A stretch of DNA of 64,000 bases. Source: Stappia indica. GTDB taxonomy: Bacteria; Pseudomonadota; Alphaproteobacteria; Rhizobiales; Stappiaceae. The stretch spans positions 558,001 through 622,000 of the forward strand of contig NZ_MBQE01000001.1 of NCBI RefSeq assembly GCF_001696535.1, in the 5' to 3' direction. The notes beneath the pieces were generated by a model. That model searched no databases. It saw only the letters and a list, made by a program, of their open reading frames with translations, and had not been told where the DNA came from. Of the stretch, positions 35,687-45,975 are shown one piece after another. Position 1 is the first letter of the stretch, and each line of letters begins with the position of its first letter. Position numbers and translations under genes: made by a program.

Positions 35687-36744
35687 TCGTCGTGTTGCCT
35701 TTCATGCGTGGTGGCGAGGCGAGCCAGCGTCTGCAGCGCGCGGTCGACCGCCGAAGGGGTGATGTCGCGATAGGTGACGAAGCGGACGAGGTCCGCCCCG
35801 AAGGGGATGGCCAGCACGCCGTCCCGCGAGAGGTTCCGGCAGAACGCCTCCGGACCGCCGAAGCGGGGGGCAAGGCGCAGCAGGACGATGTTGGTGGGAA
35901 CAGGCGGATCGACCGGGGCAAGGCCGGGGAGCCCCCGGCATCCCTCGCGCAGCCGTGCCGCCGTCTCATGGTCGGCACCCAGCCGCGGCCAGTCGTCCAG
36001 GGCGGCCAAGCCGGCGGAGGCGATCAGGGAAACCGGCCGCATGCCGCCGCCGAGCCGCTGGCGAATTCTGAGCGCGTCCTCGATGAAACCTCGCGGGCCG
36101 GCAAGCACAGCACCGGACGGCGCGCCCAGCCCCTTGTTGAGACTGACGGCGACGGAAGACGCGCCGCCTGCTATGCCGGCCGGCGTTTCTCCCAGAGCGA
36201 CGGCCGCATTGAAGAGGCGCGAGCCGTCGAGATGCAGCGCTGCACCGGCAGTCCGCGCGACCTCGGCGACCGCATCGACATGGTCGCCGCCGATGGCGTT
36301 GCCGCCGCCGCGATTGTGGCTCGTCTCCAGCACGAAAAGGCGGACCGCCGCACGCTGCGCATCGGCCGGCGGAGCACTGGCCGCCTGCCAGTCGCCGATC
36401 GGCGACACGCCGAACGCGCCGGAAAGTCCGCGATATTCGACGCCCGCGACAGCCGCGTAGCCGCCGGCTTCCGATATCGCCAGATGATTGGTCGCATCGC
36501 CGAGCACCGTATCCCCGGGCCGGGTCCAGGCGAGCGTCGCCACGAGATTGGCCATGGTGCAGGTCGGCAGCAGGAGCGCATCCTCCTGGCCCAGAAGCTC
36601 CGCTGCGCGGGCCTCCAGCCGCTGCTGCCAGGGATCCTCTCGCAGGCCGAAGCCGGCGGGAGACAGTGCCGCCTCGATCATCGTCTTGGCCATGCGCGCG
36701 CACGGGCGCGACAGGAAGTCACTCCTGAAGTCCAGATACGTCAT
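35683..36744 (-). CDS. Low-specificity threonine aldolase-like PLP enzyme
   Basis: A 353-residue fold-type I enzyme of the beta-eliminating-lyase/threonine aldolase family. It begins DFRSDFLSRPCARM (the family's DLRSDTVT region), has LLPTCTMANLVATL, the conserved ETSHNRGGGNAI, the PLP-aspartate in LHLDGSRLFNAAVAL and the Schiff-base Lys in SLNKGLGAPSGAVL. It cleaves beta-hydroxy amino acids to glycine and an aldehyde. It lies between a TRAP system and hyuAB, so it may act on the ring-opened product of HyuAB or on a co-imported hydroxy amino acid. Confidence 0.88.
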   Translation of the reverse strand: MTYLDFRSDFLSRPCARMAKTMIEAALSPAGFGLREDPWQQRLEARAAELLGQEDALLLPTCTMANLVATLAWTRPGDTVLGDATNHLAISEAGGYAAVAGVEYRGLSGAFGVSPIGDWQAASAPPADAQRAAVRLFVLETSHNRGGGNAIGGDHVDAVAEVARTAGAALHLDGSRLFNAAVALGETPAGIAGGASSVAVSLNKGLGAPSGAVLAGPRGFIEDALRIRQRLGGGMRPVSLIASAGLAALDDWPRLGADHETAARLREGCRGLPGLAPVDPPVPTNIVLLRLAPRFGGPEAFCRNLSRDGVLAIPFGADLVRFVTYRDITPSAVDRALQTLARLATTHERQHDE

Positions 36745-36765
36745 GTCGGTAGCCTTTGTTGCGTA

Positions 36766-38070
36766 TCAGCCCGCCGTGTGGGGCAGCCAGAGCACGATCT
36801 CCGGCAAGGCGTAGATCAGCAGGCAGAACGCCACGATGATCAGCGCATAGGGCAGCGAGGAGTAGGCGATCTTCTCCAGCGAGACCTTGCCCGCTATCGA
36901 CTGGATGGCGAACAGGTTGAGCCCCATCGGCGGCGTCAACTGCCCGAGCTCCATGAACAGCACCATGGCGATGCCGAACCACACCAGATCGAAACCGGCC
37001 CCAAGGATCGCCGGCAGCAGGACCGGCACGGTCAGCAACATCATCGAAATGCCGTCGATGAACATGCCCAGCACCGTGAACAGCGCCATCAGGCAGAGAA
37101 AGAAGACGAAGGGCGACAGGTCCAGCATGGCGATGCCTTCGGCGAGCGCCCTGCCGACCCCCGACAAGGTCAGCGCATAGCTGAGCACCTGCGAGTTCAT
37201 CATGATGAAGAGCACCACCGTCGTCGTCATCACGGTGCTTTTCAGCGCATCGCTGAGCACCGCGATGCTGAGGGTCCGGCTCTGAAGCGACAGAAGCACG
37301 GCCAGAAGAGCTCCAAGGCCGCCCGCCTCCGTCGGCGTGACGATGCCGAAATACATCCCGCCGATCACCGCAAGCACCAGGAGGATGACCGGGCCGCAGT
37401 CACCGAGCGCACGGGCGATGTCCCGCCCGCTCCGCGGTGCGCTGTCCGGGCTGGGAGCAAGCTCCGGATTGAGCCAGGCACGGACCCAGATATAGGCCAT
37501 GAACAGGGCTGCGAGCAGCAGACCCGGCACGACGCCTGCCATGAACAGATCGATCAGCGGCGCCTGGACCGAGGAGGCGTAGATCACCAGCGGGATGCTG
37601 GGCGGGATCAGGATGCCGAGGCATCCGCCTCCGGTGAGGCTGCCGAGATTGAGCGTATCGCTGTAACCGCGCTTGCGCATTTCCGGCAGCGCAATTACGC
37701 CGATGGTCATGGCAGTGGCAGTCGACGATCCGGAGATCGCCGCGAAAATCGCGCAACCGGCGATGTTCGACTGAGCGAGACCGCCGCGAACCCGGCCGAT
37801 CAGCGTCGTCAGGCCGGAGTAGAGCCGCGCCGAAACGCCGGAGCGGGCAATGATCTCTCCCATGAAGACAAAGAGCGGAACCGCTGCGAGCGTGAAGGAA
37901 TCCAGCGTGTTCCAGACGATGTCGCCAAGCGTCGGCCAGAACCGGCTGCCGCCGATCAGCGTCACGCCGACGATCCCGACAAAGCCCATCACCGAGCCGA
38001 TGGCGACGCCGAAGAAGAGCAGCGCGAACAGCAGTGCGCCGTAGATGGCGAAAGCGACGTCCCAGCTCAT
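36766..38070 (-). CDS. TRAP transporter large permease, DctM family (second system)
   Basis: A 434-residue membrane protein starting MSWDVAFAIYGALLFALLFF, where the ATG overlaps the dctQ stop (ATGA). Motifs are PLFVFMGEIIARSGVSARL, NIAGCAIFAAISGSSTATAM, GGGCLGILIPPSIPLVIYAS and GQLTPPMGLNLFAI. It shares the family fold with the protein at 26963 but differs along its length, so it is a separate transporter and not a recent duplicate. Likely substrate: the compound degraded by the aldolase and HyuAB. Confidence 0.93.
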   Translation of the reverse strand: MSWDVAFAIYGALLFALLFFGVAIGSVMGFVGIVGVTLIGGSRFWPTLGDIVWNTLDSFTLAAVPLFVFMGEIIARSGVSARLYSGLTTLIGRVRGGLAQSNIAGCAIFAAISGSSTATAMTIGVIALPEMRKRGYSDTLNLGSLTGGGCLGILIPPSIPLVIYASSVQAPLIDLFMAGVVPGLLLAALFMAYIWVRAWLNPELAPSPDSAPRSGRDIARALGDCGPVILLVLAVIGGMYFGIVTPTEAGGLGALLAVLLSLQSRTLSIAVLSDALKSTVMTTTVVLFIMMNSQVLSYALTLSGVGRALAEGIAMLDLSPFVFFLCLMALFTVLGMFIDGISMMLLTVPVLLPAILGAGFDLVWFGIAMVLFMELGQLTPPMGLNLFAIQSIAGKVSLEKIAYSSLPYALIIVAFCLLIYALPEIVLWLPHTAG

Positions 38071-38576
38071 GGCTCGCCCCCTTCGCCGCGGCGCAGGCCG
38101 ACGATCGCGTGCGCCAGCAACTGCAGATAGACGAGGCAGAGCAGCCCGAAGCCGAACGGAAGGACCGCCTGCGGGATCCACAAGGGCGTGGCCGAGGGCT
38201 GTATCGAGACCGTGCCGAAGCGATGGTTCATCGCCACAAGCCGATACGTCGCGTAGGTCAGCAGCAGCGAGGCTGCCAGCCCGACCAGCGCCCCCAGGAT
38301 GGCCGCCAAGCGCTGCCCCAGGGGAGAGAACCGCCGTGAAAACGCATCCACGGAGATGAACTGTCCGGATCGAAGCGCCTGGCCGAAGCCGAGCAGGCAG
38401 ATCCAGACCAGCGCATAGCCGCCGTATTCGTCGGCCACCAGTGTCGAGGTGTTGAAGAAATAGCGCGAGACCACCTCGACATTGATGAGGAGGATCAGCG
38501 CCACCACCAGCAGGCAGGCGGCAAGCATCATTGCACGGGAGAGCCCGTCAATCGCTTTGTCGATGGGGTGCAGCAT
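38067..38576 (-). CDS. TRAP transporter small permease, DctQ family (second system)
   Basis: A 169-residue protein with four predicted helices: ALILLINVEVVSRYFFN in the first, then the DctQ signature ADEYGGYALVWICLLGFGQALRSGQFISVD. It overlaps dctM by four bases and follows dctP after 82 bp. Confidence 0.9.
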   Translation of the reverse strand: MLHPIDKAIDGLSRAMMLAACLLVVALILLINVEVVSRYFFNTSTLVADEYGGYALVWICLLGFGQALRSGQFISVDAFSRRFSPLGQRLAAILGALVGLAASLLLTYATYRLVAMNHRFGTVSIQPSATPLWIPQAVLPFGFGLLCLVYLQLLAHAIVGLRRGEGGEP

Positions 38577-38658
38577 GGAAGACGACCGGCCCTGTCGAGA
38601 GAAACGGGAGCCGGCGGGTCGAAGGGAGAACTCGACCCGCCGGAGCGGACTGCCGACG

Positions 38659-39669
38659 TTACGCCGGGCCGCAGGCCTTCATCGCCGCATCCAGCAAAAC
38701 CCGGCCGGTCTCGCCGTTCTGCTCGGCCCATTGCTGCCACAGCGGCTGCAAGGTGCTCCCTGCCTTGTCCATGTCGTCCTTGCTGGGCGTGATCAGCTTG
38801 ACGCCGTTCTCGCTCAGGTTCTTGCGCGCGATGTCCTCGTTCTCCTGCGACATCGCGTTGTATTTCGGCCCCCACTCCGCAAACTTCTCGCGCAGGGTGG
38901 CCTGGATGTCCTCCGGCAGCTTGCCGAACTCCTCGCCGTTCACCAGCATCATCTGATGGCCCATCGTCATGTTGACCATGTAACCGGTCTTGACGATGTC
39001 ATAGGCACGCCAATCGTTCGCCGAAAGGGCGGAGGTGATGGCGCCGTCGATAGTCCGGCGCTCCAGAGCGGGGATCACCTCCGCAGAGGTGATGGAAACC
39101 GGACTGCCGCCAAGCAGCTTGATCATTTCGACCTGCTCCGGATTCCAGGTGCGCACCTTGAGGCCGGAAATCTCGTCCAGCGAGCCGATCTCGCGGTTGA
39201 GCCACAGGTTCTGCGGCGGCATGGTCCACTGGACGCCGGCGACGATGTCGAACTTCTCCTGCATCACCTTGCCGACCGTCGGAGCGATCTCGCTGGCCGC
39301 CGCCTGGAACTCCTCGAACGAGGTGCACAGGAACGGCATGGACAGGACGTTCAACTCGGGCACGTCGCCGGAGGCGAAGCCCACCGCCACATCGCCCATC
39401 TGCACCTGGTTGGTCGCGACGCTGCGCACCACGTCTGCCGCCTTGTACGGCAATTCGCCTGCGGTGAAGATCGTGATCTTCAGTCGGCCGCCCGTTGCCG
39501 CCTCGATGTCTTCCGCGAAAGCCCGGGTCAACTGGGTCGGCTTGTCGTTCGCCGGAAAATAGGTGAAGTACCTCCACTCGAACTCTTGCGCGGATGCCGA
39601 AGAAGCCAGCATAGCCACAGCAACTCCGAGACCGAGAGATTTCATGAATCTCGAGGTATTCGCTTTCAT
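38659..39669 (-). CDS. TRAP transporter substrate-binding protein, DctP family (second system)
   Basis: A 336-residue periplasmic protein. The start MKANTSRFMKSLGLGVAV is preferred because GAGGGGA lies 8 nt upstream and a signal peptide follows (cleavage near ASSASAQ). Family motifs: EFEWRYFTYFPANDKP, the mid-protein LWLNREIGSLDEISGLKVR with the ligand Arg, and TSAEVIPALERRTIDGAIT. First gene of the TRAP–aldolase–hyuAB operon. Confidence 0.92.
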   Translation of the reverse strand: MKANTSRFMKSLGLGVAVAMLASSASAQEFEWRYFTYFPANDKPTQLTRAFAEDIEAATGGRLKITIFTAGELPYKAADVVRSVATNQVQMGDVAVGFASGDVPELNVLSMPFLCTSFEEFQAAASEIAPTVGKVMQEKFDIVAGVQWTMPPQNLWLNREIGSLDEISGLKVRTWNPEQVEMIKLLGGSPVSITSAEVIPALERRTIDGAITSALSANDWRAYDIVKTGYMVNMTMGHQMMLVNGEEFGKLPEDIQATLREKFAEWGPKYNAMSQENEDIARKNLSENGVKLITPSKDDMDKAGSTLQPLWQQWAEQNGETGRVLLDAAMKACGPA

Positions 39670-39925
39670 CGCACAGTTCCCCTCTGATGTTCCCGAAATT
39701 TCCCGGGAATTACTGATTTTTATTTCTTGAAAACCGCATCCTTCCCAGAAGGAGACCACCGGCAACGAAGAGTGTCAAAGCTGTAAATTGCCGGCGAAAC
39801 GAGGGCATTTCGCTACAAATCTCGGGCTTTCATGCATCAGATTGCACGCTCCGAAAGCCCGGAACGGCCCTCGGATGCCGGCGAAAGTCGTGCGAAATGG
39901 AGAGAAACCCGTGGCCGGGCGGCGT

Positions 39926-40468
39926 TCAGCGCTTGGTGCGCACCGGAGGCGGAAGCACGCTCGGCGCCGCGGCGGTGGCCGAGCGTCCGGACTGGTCGTA
40001 CATCGCCGTCATCGTCTTCAGGAACAGCGTGACCTGCTGCATCTCCGTCGAGGATCGCCCCTCGAGGAACCACTGGATGTTCGGCACCAAGAACTCGTCG
40101 CGCACGCGGCGATATTCGTCGCAGGTCTGATCGCCCAGCTCCGTGGTCTCGTAGTGACTCTCCCTGCCCCGACGGTGAACGCGGGCAAGGTCCGCCGCCA
40201 GCAGCTTCTTGAGCGAGTAGGAGACCAGGTGGGCGTCGTCGATGTTCAGCACCATGCAGATTTCGGCCAGCCGGCGCCCCCGCGCACGCAGGTTGATGCC
40301 GTGCAGGACAAGGATGTCCATCGGGCTGAGACCGCGCGTCCCGCTCGCCGACATGCAGATTTCGACCCACTTGTGAAAGCCGAAGGAGAGATTGACGATC
40401 GCAAATTCCAGATCGCTGAGGATCCGGCTGAATTCCTCAACCGATTGCGGCTTCCTGTCGTCGTCCAT
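39926..40468 (-). CDS. MarR-like winged-helix regulator
   Basis: A 180-residue putative DNA-binding protein. The core has LSPMDILVLHGINLRARGRRLAEICMVLN, then NIDDAHLVSYSLKKLLAADL as the likely recognition helix and a basic wing RVHRRGRESHY. This is the MarR-type fold, somewhat shorter than usual at the C terminus, which is low-complexity Ala/Pro. The MDDDRK start follows GGAGGGG with a long spacer. It lies upstream of the second TRAP operon in the same direction with a 256-bp gap and is a plausible regulator of it. Nothing clear was seen in that gap. Confidence 0.8.
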   Translation of the reverse strand: MDDDRKPQSVEEFSRILSDLEFAIVNLSFGFHKWVEICMSASGTRGLSPMDILVLHGINLRARGRRLAEICMVLNIDDAHLVSYSLKKLLAADLARVHRRGRESHYETTELGDQTCDEYRRVRDEFLVPNIQWFLEGRSSTEMQQVTLFLKTMTAMYDQSGRSATAAAPSVLPPPVRTKR

Positions 40469-40783
40469 TTCCGGCAACCCCTCCACATTTCGAAACGCCG
40501 TTCGCCGAAACGCGAAGAGCGGTGATCCCGAGACATGGCCTCGGGAAACAAGCCGGCGACGGCGCAAGCCCGGGGGCGAGAGCATTCGCCAGGATCAAAC
40601 GGTGCGGAGCGGTTACCGGCGAAGCGGCACGGAAGGTTCGGTCAAGACCAGCGGTGAAGTCAAGCAGTTGCCGGTTGCGGTATCCGCCAAGCGCCGGCGA
40701 ACAGGGGCGGAACAGCGATAATCCGCCCTCGCCGACGTCGAAAACGCGGGGCCGAACAGAAGAACAGTCGGATCGAGATAAGG
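40469..40783. other. Gene-free stretch upstream of the MarR-like gene
   Basis: The octamer cgaaacgc occurs twice, 15 bp apart (40491-40498, 40506-40513), close to the regulator start, and could be its own operator. A small hairpin cccgag/ctcggg lies at 40527-40545. Otherwise nothing recognisable. Confidence 0.35.
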
Positions 40784-40859
40784 TGGTGGGCGGTGAGAGA
40801 CTCGAACTCCCGACATCCTCGGTGTAAACGAGGCGCTCTACCAACTGAGCTAACCGCCC
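40784..40859 (-). tRNA. tRNA-Val (anticodon TAC)
   Basis: A 76-nt cloverleaf on the minus strand with encoded CCA. Acceptor GGGCGGT pairs with ACCGCCC, the D arm is TAGCTCAGTTGGTAGAGC, the anticodon loop is GTTTACA, and the T arm has GTTCGAGTC. It lies next to hupB, as in many Rhizobiales. Confidence 0.97.
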
Positions 40860-41055
40860 GTCCGGCGCGGCCCCGAACGATCCAGGGCTTTCGCGGAAGG
40901 AGCCATGCGGGCACGCCGCAAGCTGGTGCCTTTTAAGCCGAGCCGCCGGCGAATTCAACCAGCGAGATCGCCGACGAGACGTCATGCGCACAGGCCCTTC
41001 AGAGGGCCCGTGGAGCGCAAGGGCGTACAGACGCCCCAACTGCACGGCAAGACGC

Positions 41056-41089
41056 AAAACGGCCCCGGCGGGCATCCCGCAGGGGCCGT
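41056..41089 (-). terminator. hupB terminator
   Basis: Stem acggcccc/ggggccgt (41059-41066/41082-41089) with an inner gcggg/cccgc, 30 nt after the hupB stop. Read on the minus strand it ends in TTTT. Confidence 0.8.
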
Positions 41090-41118
41090 CAGCGGAAGGG
41101 TTCGAACGGTCGCGCCAA

Positions 41119-41394
41119 TCAGGCGTTGACGGCGTCCTTGAGGCCCTTGCCGGCCTTGAACTTCGGGGTCTTCGACGCCGGGATCTGGATCGTCTCGCCG
41201 GTGCGCGGGTTGCGGCCCTCGGAGGCGGCGCGCTCGGAGACGGAGAAGTTGCCGAAGCCGATGATACGGACTTCGCCGCCGCTCTTCAGCGTGCCGGTGA
41301 TCGCGTCGAGCGCTGCATCGACAGCTTCGCCGGCCTGCGCCTTGGTGAGGCCCGTCTTCTCTGCGACAGCGGCGATCAGGTCGTTTTTGTTCAT
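41119..41394 (-). CDS. hupB: DNA-binding protein HU
   Basis: A 91-residue histone-like protein of normal length. It starts [20 protein letters not shown] and has the signature [22 protein letters not shown], covering the DNA-intercalating arm with its Pro, and ends [22 protein letters not shown] precedes the start. It lies downstream of lon in the same direction, the standard alphaproteobacterial order. HU bends and compacts DNA. Confidence 0.97.
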   Translation of the reverse strand: MNKNDLIAAVAEKTGLTKAQAGEAVDAALDAITGTLKSGGEVRIIGFGNFSVSERAASEGRNPRTGETIQIPASKTPKFKAGKGLKDAVNA

Positions 41395-41528
41395 GGCAGT
41401 CCCTTTCCTGGAAACAGCAAGCCCGACGATTCGTGACAGGCTTCGGGGAGGGACAGTCTTGCGAAATCCCGCCCGTGGCAAGCTGAAAAGCGCAGAAATC
41501 CGCGATTTTTTCGGCTTTTTACATGTCG

Positions 41529-41560
41529 AAGGGGCGCCCGCTGACGCAGGCGCCCCTTTT
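41529..41560. terminator. Terminator-like hairpin downstream of lon
   Basis: A 10-bp stem aaggggcgcc/ggcgcccctt with a 10-nt loop, 22 nt beyond the lon stop. TTTT follows on the plus strand; the minus-strand side has only a short T stretch. Confidence 0.7.
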
Positions 41561-41579
41561 CCTGTGAATAAGCAGTGGA

Positions 41580-44003
41580 TCAGTGGGCGACGAGCTTCGC
41601 CGCGTCATCCTCCTGCACCACCGACTTGGCTGCCGCATCGGCCGCCGCCTCGTCCCATTCGATGGGCTCCGGCGTGCGAACCAGCGCGGTTTTCAGCACC
41701 TCTTCCATCCGCGAGACCGGGATGATTTCCAGCCCGTTCTTGACGTTGTCGGGGATGTCCGCAAGGTCCTTGGCGTTGTCCTCGGGGATCATCACCGTGG
41801 TGATGCCGCCCCGCAGCGCCGCCAGGAGCTTCTCCTTCAGACCGCCGATCGGCAGGATCCGCCCGCGCAGGGTGATCTCGCCCGTCATCGCCACATGACG
41901 GCGCACCGGAATGCCCGTCATCACGGAGATGACGGCGGTGGCCATGGCGATGCCGGCCGACGGGCCATCCTTCGGCGTCGCGCCTTCCGGCACGTGCACG
42001 TGGATGTCGCGCTTGTCGAACAGCGGCGGCTCGATGCCGAAGTCCACGGCCCGCGAGCGGACATAGGACGCAGCCGCGGAGATGGACTCCTTCATCACGT
42101 CGCGCAGGTTGCCCGTGACGGTCATCTTGCCCTTGCCGGGCATCATGACACCCTCGATGGTGAGCAGCTCGCCCCCCACCTCGGTCCAGGCAAGACCAGT
42201 GACGACACCGACCTGGTCCTCGAGCTCCGCCTCGCCGTAGCGATAGCGGGGCACGCCCAGGAACTCCTCGACGACCGCTTCGTCGACCTTGATGGCCGGC
42301 TTGTCGGACATCAGGATCTCCTTGACCGCCTTACGGGCAAGGGTCGCCAGCTCGCGCTCCAGGTTACGCACGCCCGCCTCGCGGGTGTAACGCCGGATCA
42401 CCTTGCGGAGAGCCTCGTCCGACACCTCGAACTCGCCCTTGCGCAGCCCGTGGTCCTTCTCGGCCTTGGGCAGCAGGTGACGACGGGCGATCTCCACCTT
42501 CTCGTCCTCGGTGTAGCCGGCGATGCGGATGATCTCCATCCGGTCCATCAGCGGCGCCGGGATATTGAGGGTGTTGGCCGTGGTCACGAACATCACGTCC
42601 GAGAGGTCGTATTCGATCTCCAGGTAGTGATCCATGAAGGACGAGTTCTGCTCCGGATCCAGCACCTCCAGCAGGGCCGAGGACGGATCGCCGCGGAAGT
42701 CCATGCCCATCTTGTCGATCTCGTCGAGCAGGAAGAGCGGGTTGGCCTTCTTCGCCTTCTTCATCGACTGGATGACCTTGCCGGGCATCGAGCCGATATA
42801 GGTGCGACGGTGGCCGCGGATTTCCGCCTCGTCACGCACGCCGCCGAGCGACATGCGTACGAACTCGCGGCCCGTCGACTTGGCGATGGACTTGCCGAGC
42901 GAGGTCTTGCCGACGCCCGGAGGGCCGACAAGGCACAGGATCGGGCCCTTCAGCTTGTTGGCGCGCTTCTGCACGGCGAGATACTCGACGATGCGGTCCT
43001 TGACCTTCTCCAGGCCATAGTGGTCCGCATCCAGCACCTCCTGGGCGTGCTTCAGGTCGTGCTTGACCTTGCCCTTCTTGCCCCACGGAATGCCCAGCAG
43101 CCAGTCGAGGTAGTTGCGCACGACAGTGGCTTCCGCCGACATCGGGCTCATCTGCTTGAGCTTGCGCAGCTCCGCATTGGCCTTCTCGCGCGCTTCCTTC
43201 GACAGCTTGGTCTTGGCGATGCGCTCTTCCAGCTCGGCCACCTCGTCGCGGCCTTCCTCGCCATCGCCGAGCTCCTTCTGGATCGCCTTCATCTGCTCGT
43301 TCAGATAGTACTCGCGCTGGGTCTTCTCCATCTGGCGCTTGACGCGCGAGCGGATGCGCTTTTCCACCTGCAGGACGGAGATCTCGCTCTCCATCAGGCC
43401 GAGCACACGCTCCAGACGGCCGGCGACGGAGGTGATCGCGAGGATCTCCTGCTTCTCCGGGATCTTCACCGCCAGATGCGAGGCGATGGTGTCGGCGAGC
43501 TTGGAATTGTCGTCGATCTGGCCGATCGCGCCGAGTACCTCGGGCGAGACCTTCTTGTTGAGCTTCACGTAATTGTCGAACTCGGCAACGACCGAGCGCG
43601 ACAGTGCCTCCACCTCGACCGTGTCGGTGTCGGTGTCGGGCAGCTCGGTGGCATGCGCCTCGAACAGATCGCTGCGGTCGGTGAAGGACGAGATGCGGGC
43701 GCGCGAGACGCCCTCGACCAGCACCTTCACCGTGTTGTCCGGCAGCTTCAGCAGCTGCAGCACGGTGGCGAGCGTGCCGACCTCGTAGATGTCGGAGGGC
43801 GACGGCTCGTCGTCGGAGGCATTGATCTGCGTCGCAAGCAGGATCTGCTTGTCGGCGCTCATCACCTCCTCAAGGGCGCGGATGGACTTCTCACGGCCCA
43901 CGAACAGCGGCACGATCATGTGCGGGAACACGACGATATCGCGCAAGGGGAGGACGGCATGGAGGGTGCTTTCGCCCTCGGTCCGCGCATCGAAATCAGT
44001 CAT
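41580..44003 (-). CDS. lon: ATP-dependent protease Lon
   Basis: An 807-residue protein of standard Lon length. Order: N-terminal substrate-binding domain (about 15-210, [19 protein letters not shown]), central coiled region, AAA+ ATPase (Walker [13 protein letters not shown], Walker [11 protein letters not shown]) and C-terminal serine-lysine protease. The catalytic Ser is in [13 protein letters not shown] and the Lys in [19 protein letters not shown] precedes the chosen ATG. Cytoplasmic quality-control protease and degrader of specific regulators; in Caulobacter-type bacteria it degrades CcrM and DnaA. Confidence 0.98.
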   Translation of the reverse strand: MTDFDARTEGESTLHAVLPLRDIVVFPHMIVPLFVGREKSIRALEEVMSADKQILLATQINASDDEPSPSDIYEVGTLATVLQLLKLPDNTVKVLVEGVSRARISSFTDRSDLFEAHATELPDTDTDTVEVEALSRSVVAEFDNYVKLNKKVSPEVLGAIGQIDDNSKLADTIASHLAVKIPEKQEILAITSVAGRLERVLGLMESEISVLQVEKRIRSRVKRQMEKTQREYYLNEQMKAIQKELGDGEEGRDEVAELEERIAKTKLSKEAREKANAELRKLKQMSPMSAEATVVRNYLDWLLGIPWGKKGKVKHDLKHAQEVLDADHYGLEKVKDRIVEYLAVQKRANKLKGPILCLVGPPGVGKTSLGKSIAKSTGREFVRMSLGGVRDEAEIRGHRRTYIGSMPGKVIQSMKKAKKANPLFLLDEIDKMGMDFRGDPSSALLEVLDPEQNSSFMDHYLEIEYDLSDVMFVTTANTLNIPAPLMDRMEIIRIAGYTEDEKVEIARRHLLPKAEKDHGLRKGEFEVSDEALRKVIRRYTREAGVRNLERELATLARKAVKEILMSDKPAIKVDEAVVEEFLGVPRYRYGEAELEDQVGVVTGLAWTEVGGELLTIEGVMMPGKGKMTVTGNLRDVMKESISAAASYVRSRAVDFGIEPPLFDKRDIHVHVPEGATPKDGPSAGIAMATAVISVMTGIPVRRHVAMTGEITLRGRILPIGGLKEKLLAALRGGITTVMIPEDNAKDLADIPDNVKNGLEIIPVSRMEEVLKTALVRTPEPIEWDEAAADAAAKSVVQEDDAAKLVAH

Positions 44004-44197
44004 GGATCTTCCTTTCCTTGCGAACCCGCCGCCCCGGAGAGTGGCAGACACGACGGGCGCATTACGGAAGCGGTGCCAGGATCATCTCGCCCCCTGCCCG
44101 GCCGGTGGCCGATGAGGAGCTGGCGTCCAGACCGGCCGACCACCCTCGCCCCGTTTGCCGGGCACGGCGGCGGTCGCCCCGCTTGCCTGTTATGCCA

Positions 44198-44227
44198 ATA
44201 GGTGGCGAGCCCCCCGCAACGTGTCAA
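44198..44227 (-). promoter_or_regulatory. Candidate lon promoter
   Basis: On the minus strand, CTTGACA followed 18 nt later by ACCTAT. TTGACA (44222-44227) is a perfect -35 element and ACCTAT (44198-44203) a weak -10. The CTTG...CCTAT pair also recalls heat-shock (RpoH) promoters, but the spacing is longer than the alphaproteobacterial consensus. Confidence 0.4.
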
Positions 44228-44402
44228 GGCACGCTGACCGCGCGGGCGCCCCGCGTTGATCCCGAGTCTAAGCCCAAACCGGCTTGATTCGCCGAAAATC
44301 TGCGCTTCCCCGCCGGTCGAAAGCCAGAAAACCGGGGAAATCCGGCAAATTTCTGCCCCTAGGGAAACCTCCGAAACCGGCACGACCGGGTCCTTCGACG
44401 GC

Positions 44403-44436
44403 AAAGGCCCCGGACCGTTGCCGGACCGGGGCCTTT
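44403..44436 (-). terminator. clpX terminator
   Basis: A perfect 11-bp stem aaaggccccgg/ccggggccttt with a 12-nt loop, 30 nt after the clpX stop, ending in TTT on the minus strand. Confidence 0.8.
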
Positions 44437-44465
44437 CAAGATCGGTAGCGGGGAGAAAACCAGCA

Positions 44466-45731
<1,266 letters not shown>

Positions 45732-45751
45732 CAGGTAAACCCCGCGTGCTT

Positions 45752-45821
45752 CGGAAGGACTTGTCCTTCCGCTGTATCTGGCGAGAAGAACGAGATCGTT
45801 CTTCTCTTTTCCGGAACCGGA
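45752..45821 (-). promoter_or_regulatory. Three tandem hairpins in the clpX 5' leader
   Basis: Between the tiny leader ORF and the clpX start lie three inverted repeats: tccgg-aa-ccgga (45810-45821), an 11-bp perfect stem gagaagaacga/tcgttcttctc with a 2-nt centre (45783-45806), and a 9-bp perfect stem cggaaggac/gtccttccg with a 2-nt centre (45752-45771). The last lies 20 nt before the clpX ATG. They may form RNA stems or, as near-palindromes, bind proteins on DNA. Confidence 0.55.
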
Positions 45822-45860
45822 CTAGAGACCCGCCCGCACTCGTCCCGTAAATGTCATCAT
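45822..45860 (-). CDS. Possible 12-codon leader peptide upstream of clpX
   Basis: A short ORF, MMTFTGRVRAGL, preceded by GAGGTGG 6 nt before its ATG and by an AT-rich patch with TATATT. It ends just before the first of three hairpins in the clpX leader. Such an arrangement recalls attenuation or ribosome-dependent control. The ORF is so short that chance occurrence is quite possible. Confidence 0.3.
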   Translation of the reverse strand: MMTFTGRVRAGL

Positions 45861-45975
45861 GCTTCCACCTCAAAAATCAATATACGTTTAAGGCGAAGCC
45901 ATGGCGCCGGTCTTCTCGGACCGAACGGGACGCCGCACGCCACCCGAAGGCGGGTCCGACCCTGGCACCGTTACG

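Larger units (their letters stand above)
44004..44465. other. clpX–lon intergenic region
   Basis: A 462-bp gap holding, from right to left on the minus strand, the clpX terminator (44403-44436), a candidate lon promoter (44198-44227) and about 190 bp of lon leader with no further clear element. Confidence 0.6.

Noticed and set aside
25948-39669. The two TRAP transporters as a recent duplication
   Set aside because: The DctP, DctQ and DctM pairs share only family motifs and differ in length and sequence throughout.
41583-44201. An 872-codon open frame antisense to lon
   Set aside because: Its translation is Arg/His/Asp-rich low-complexity sequence that mirrors lon codons; no domain is visible.
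44198-44228. Heat-shock sigma-32 (RpoH) promoter for lon
   Set aside because: CTTG and CCTAT are present but 22 nt apart, longer than the 17-18 nt of the alphaproteobacterial consensus; kept only as a general promoter candidate.
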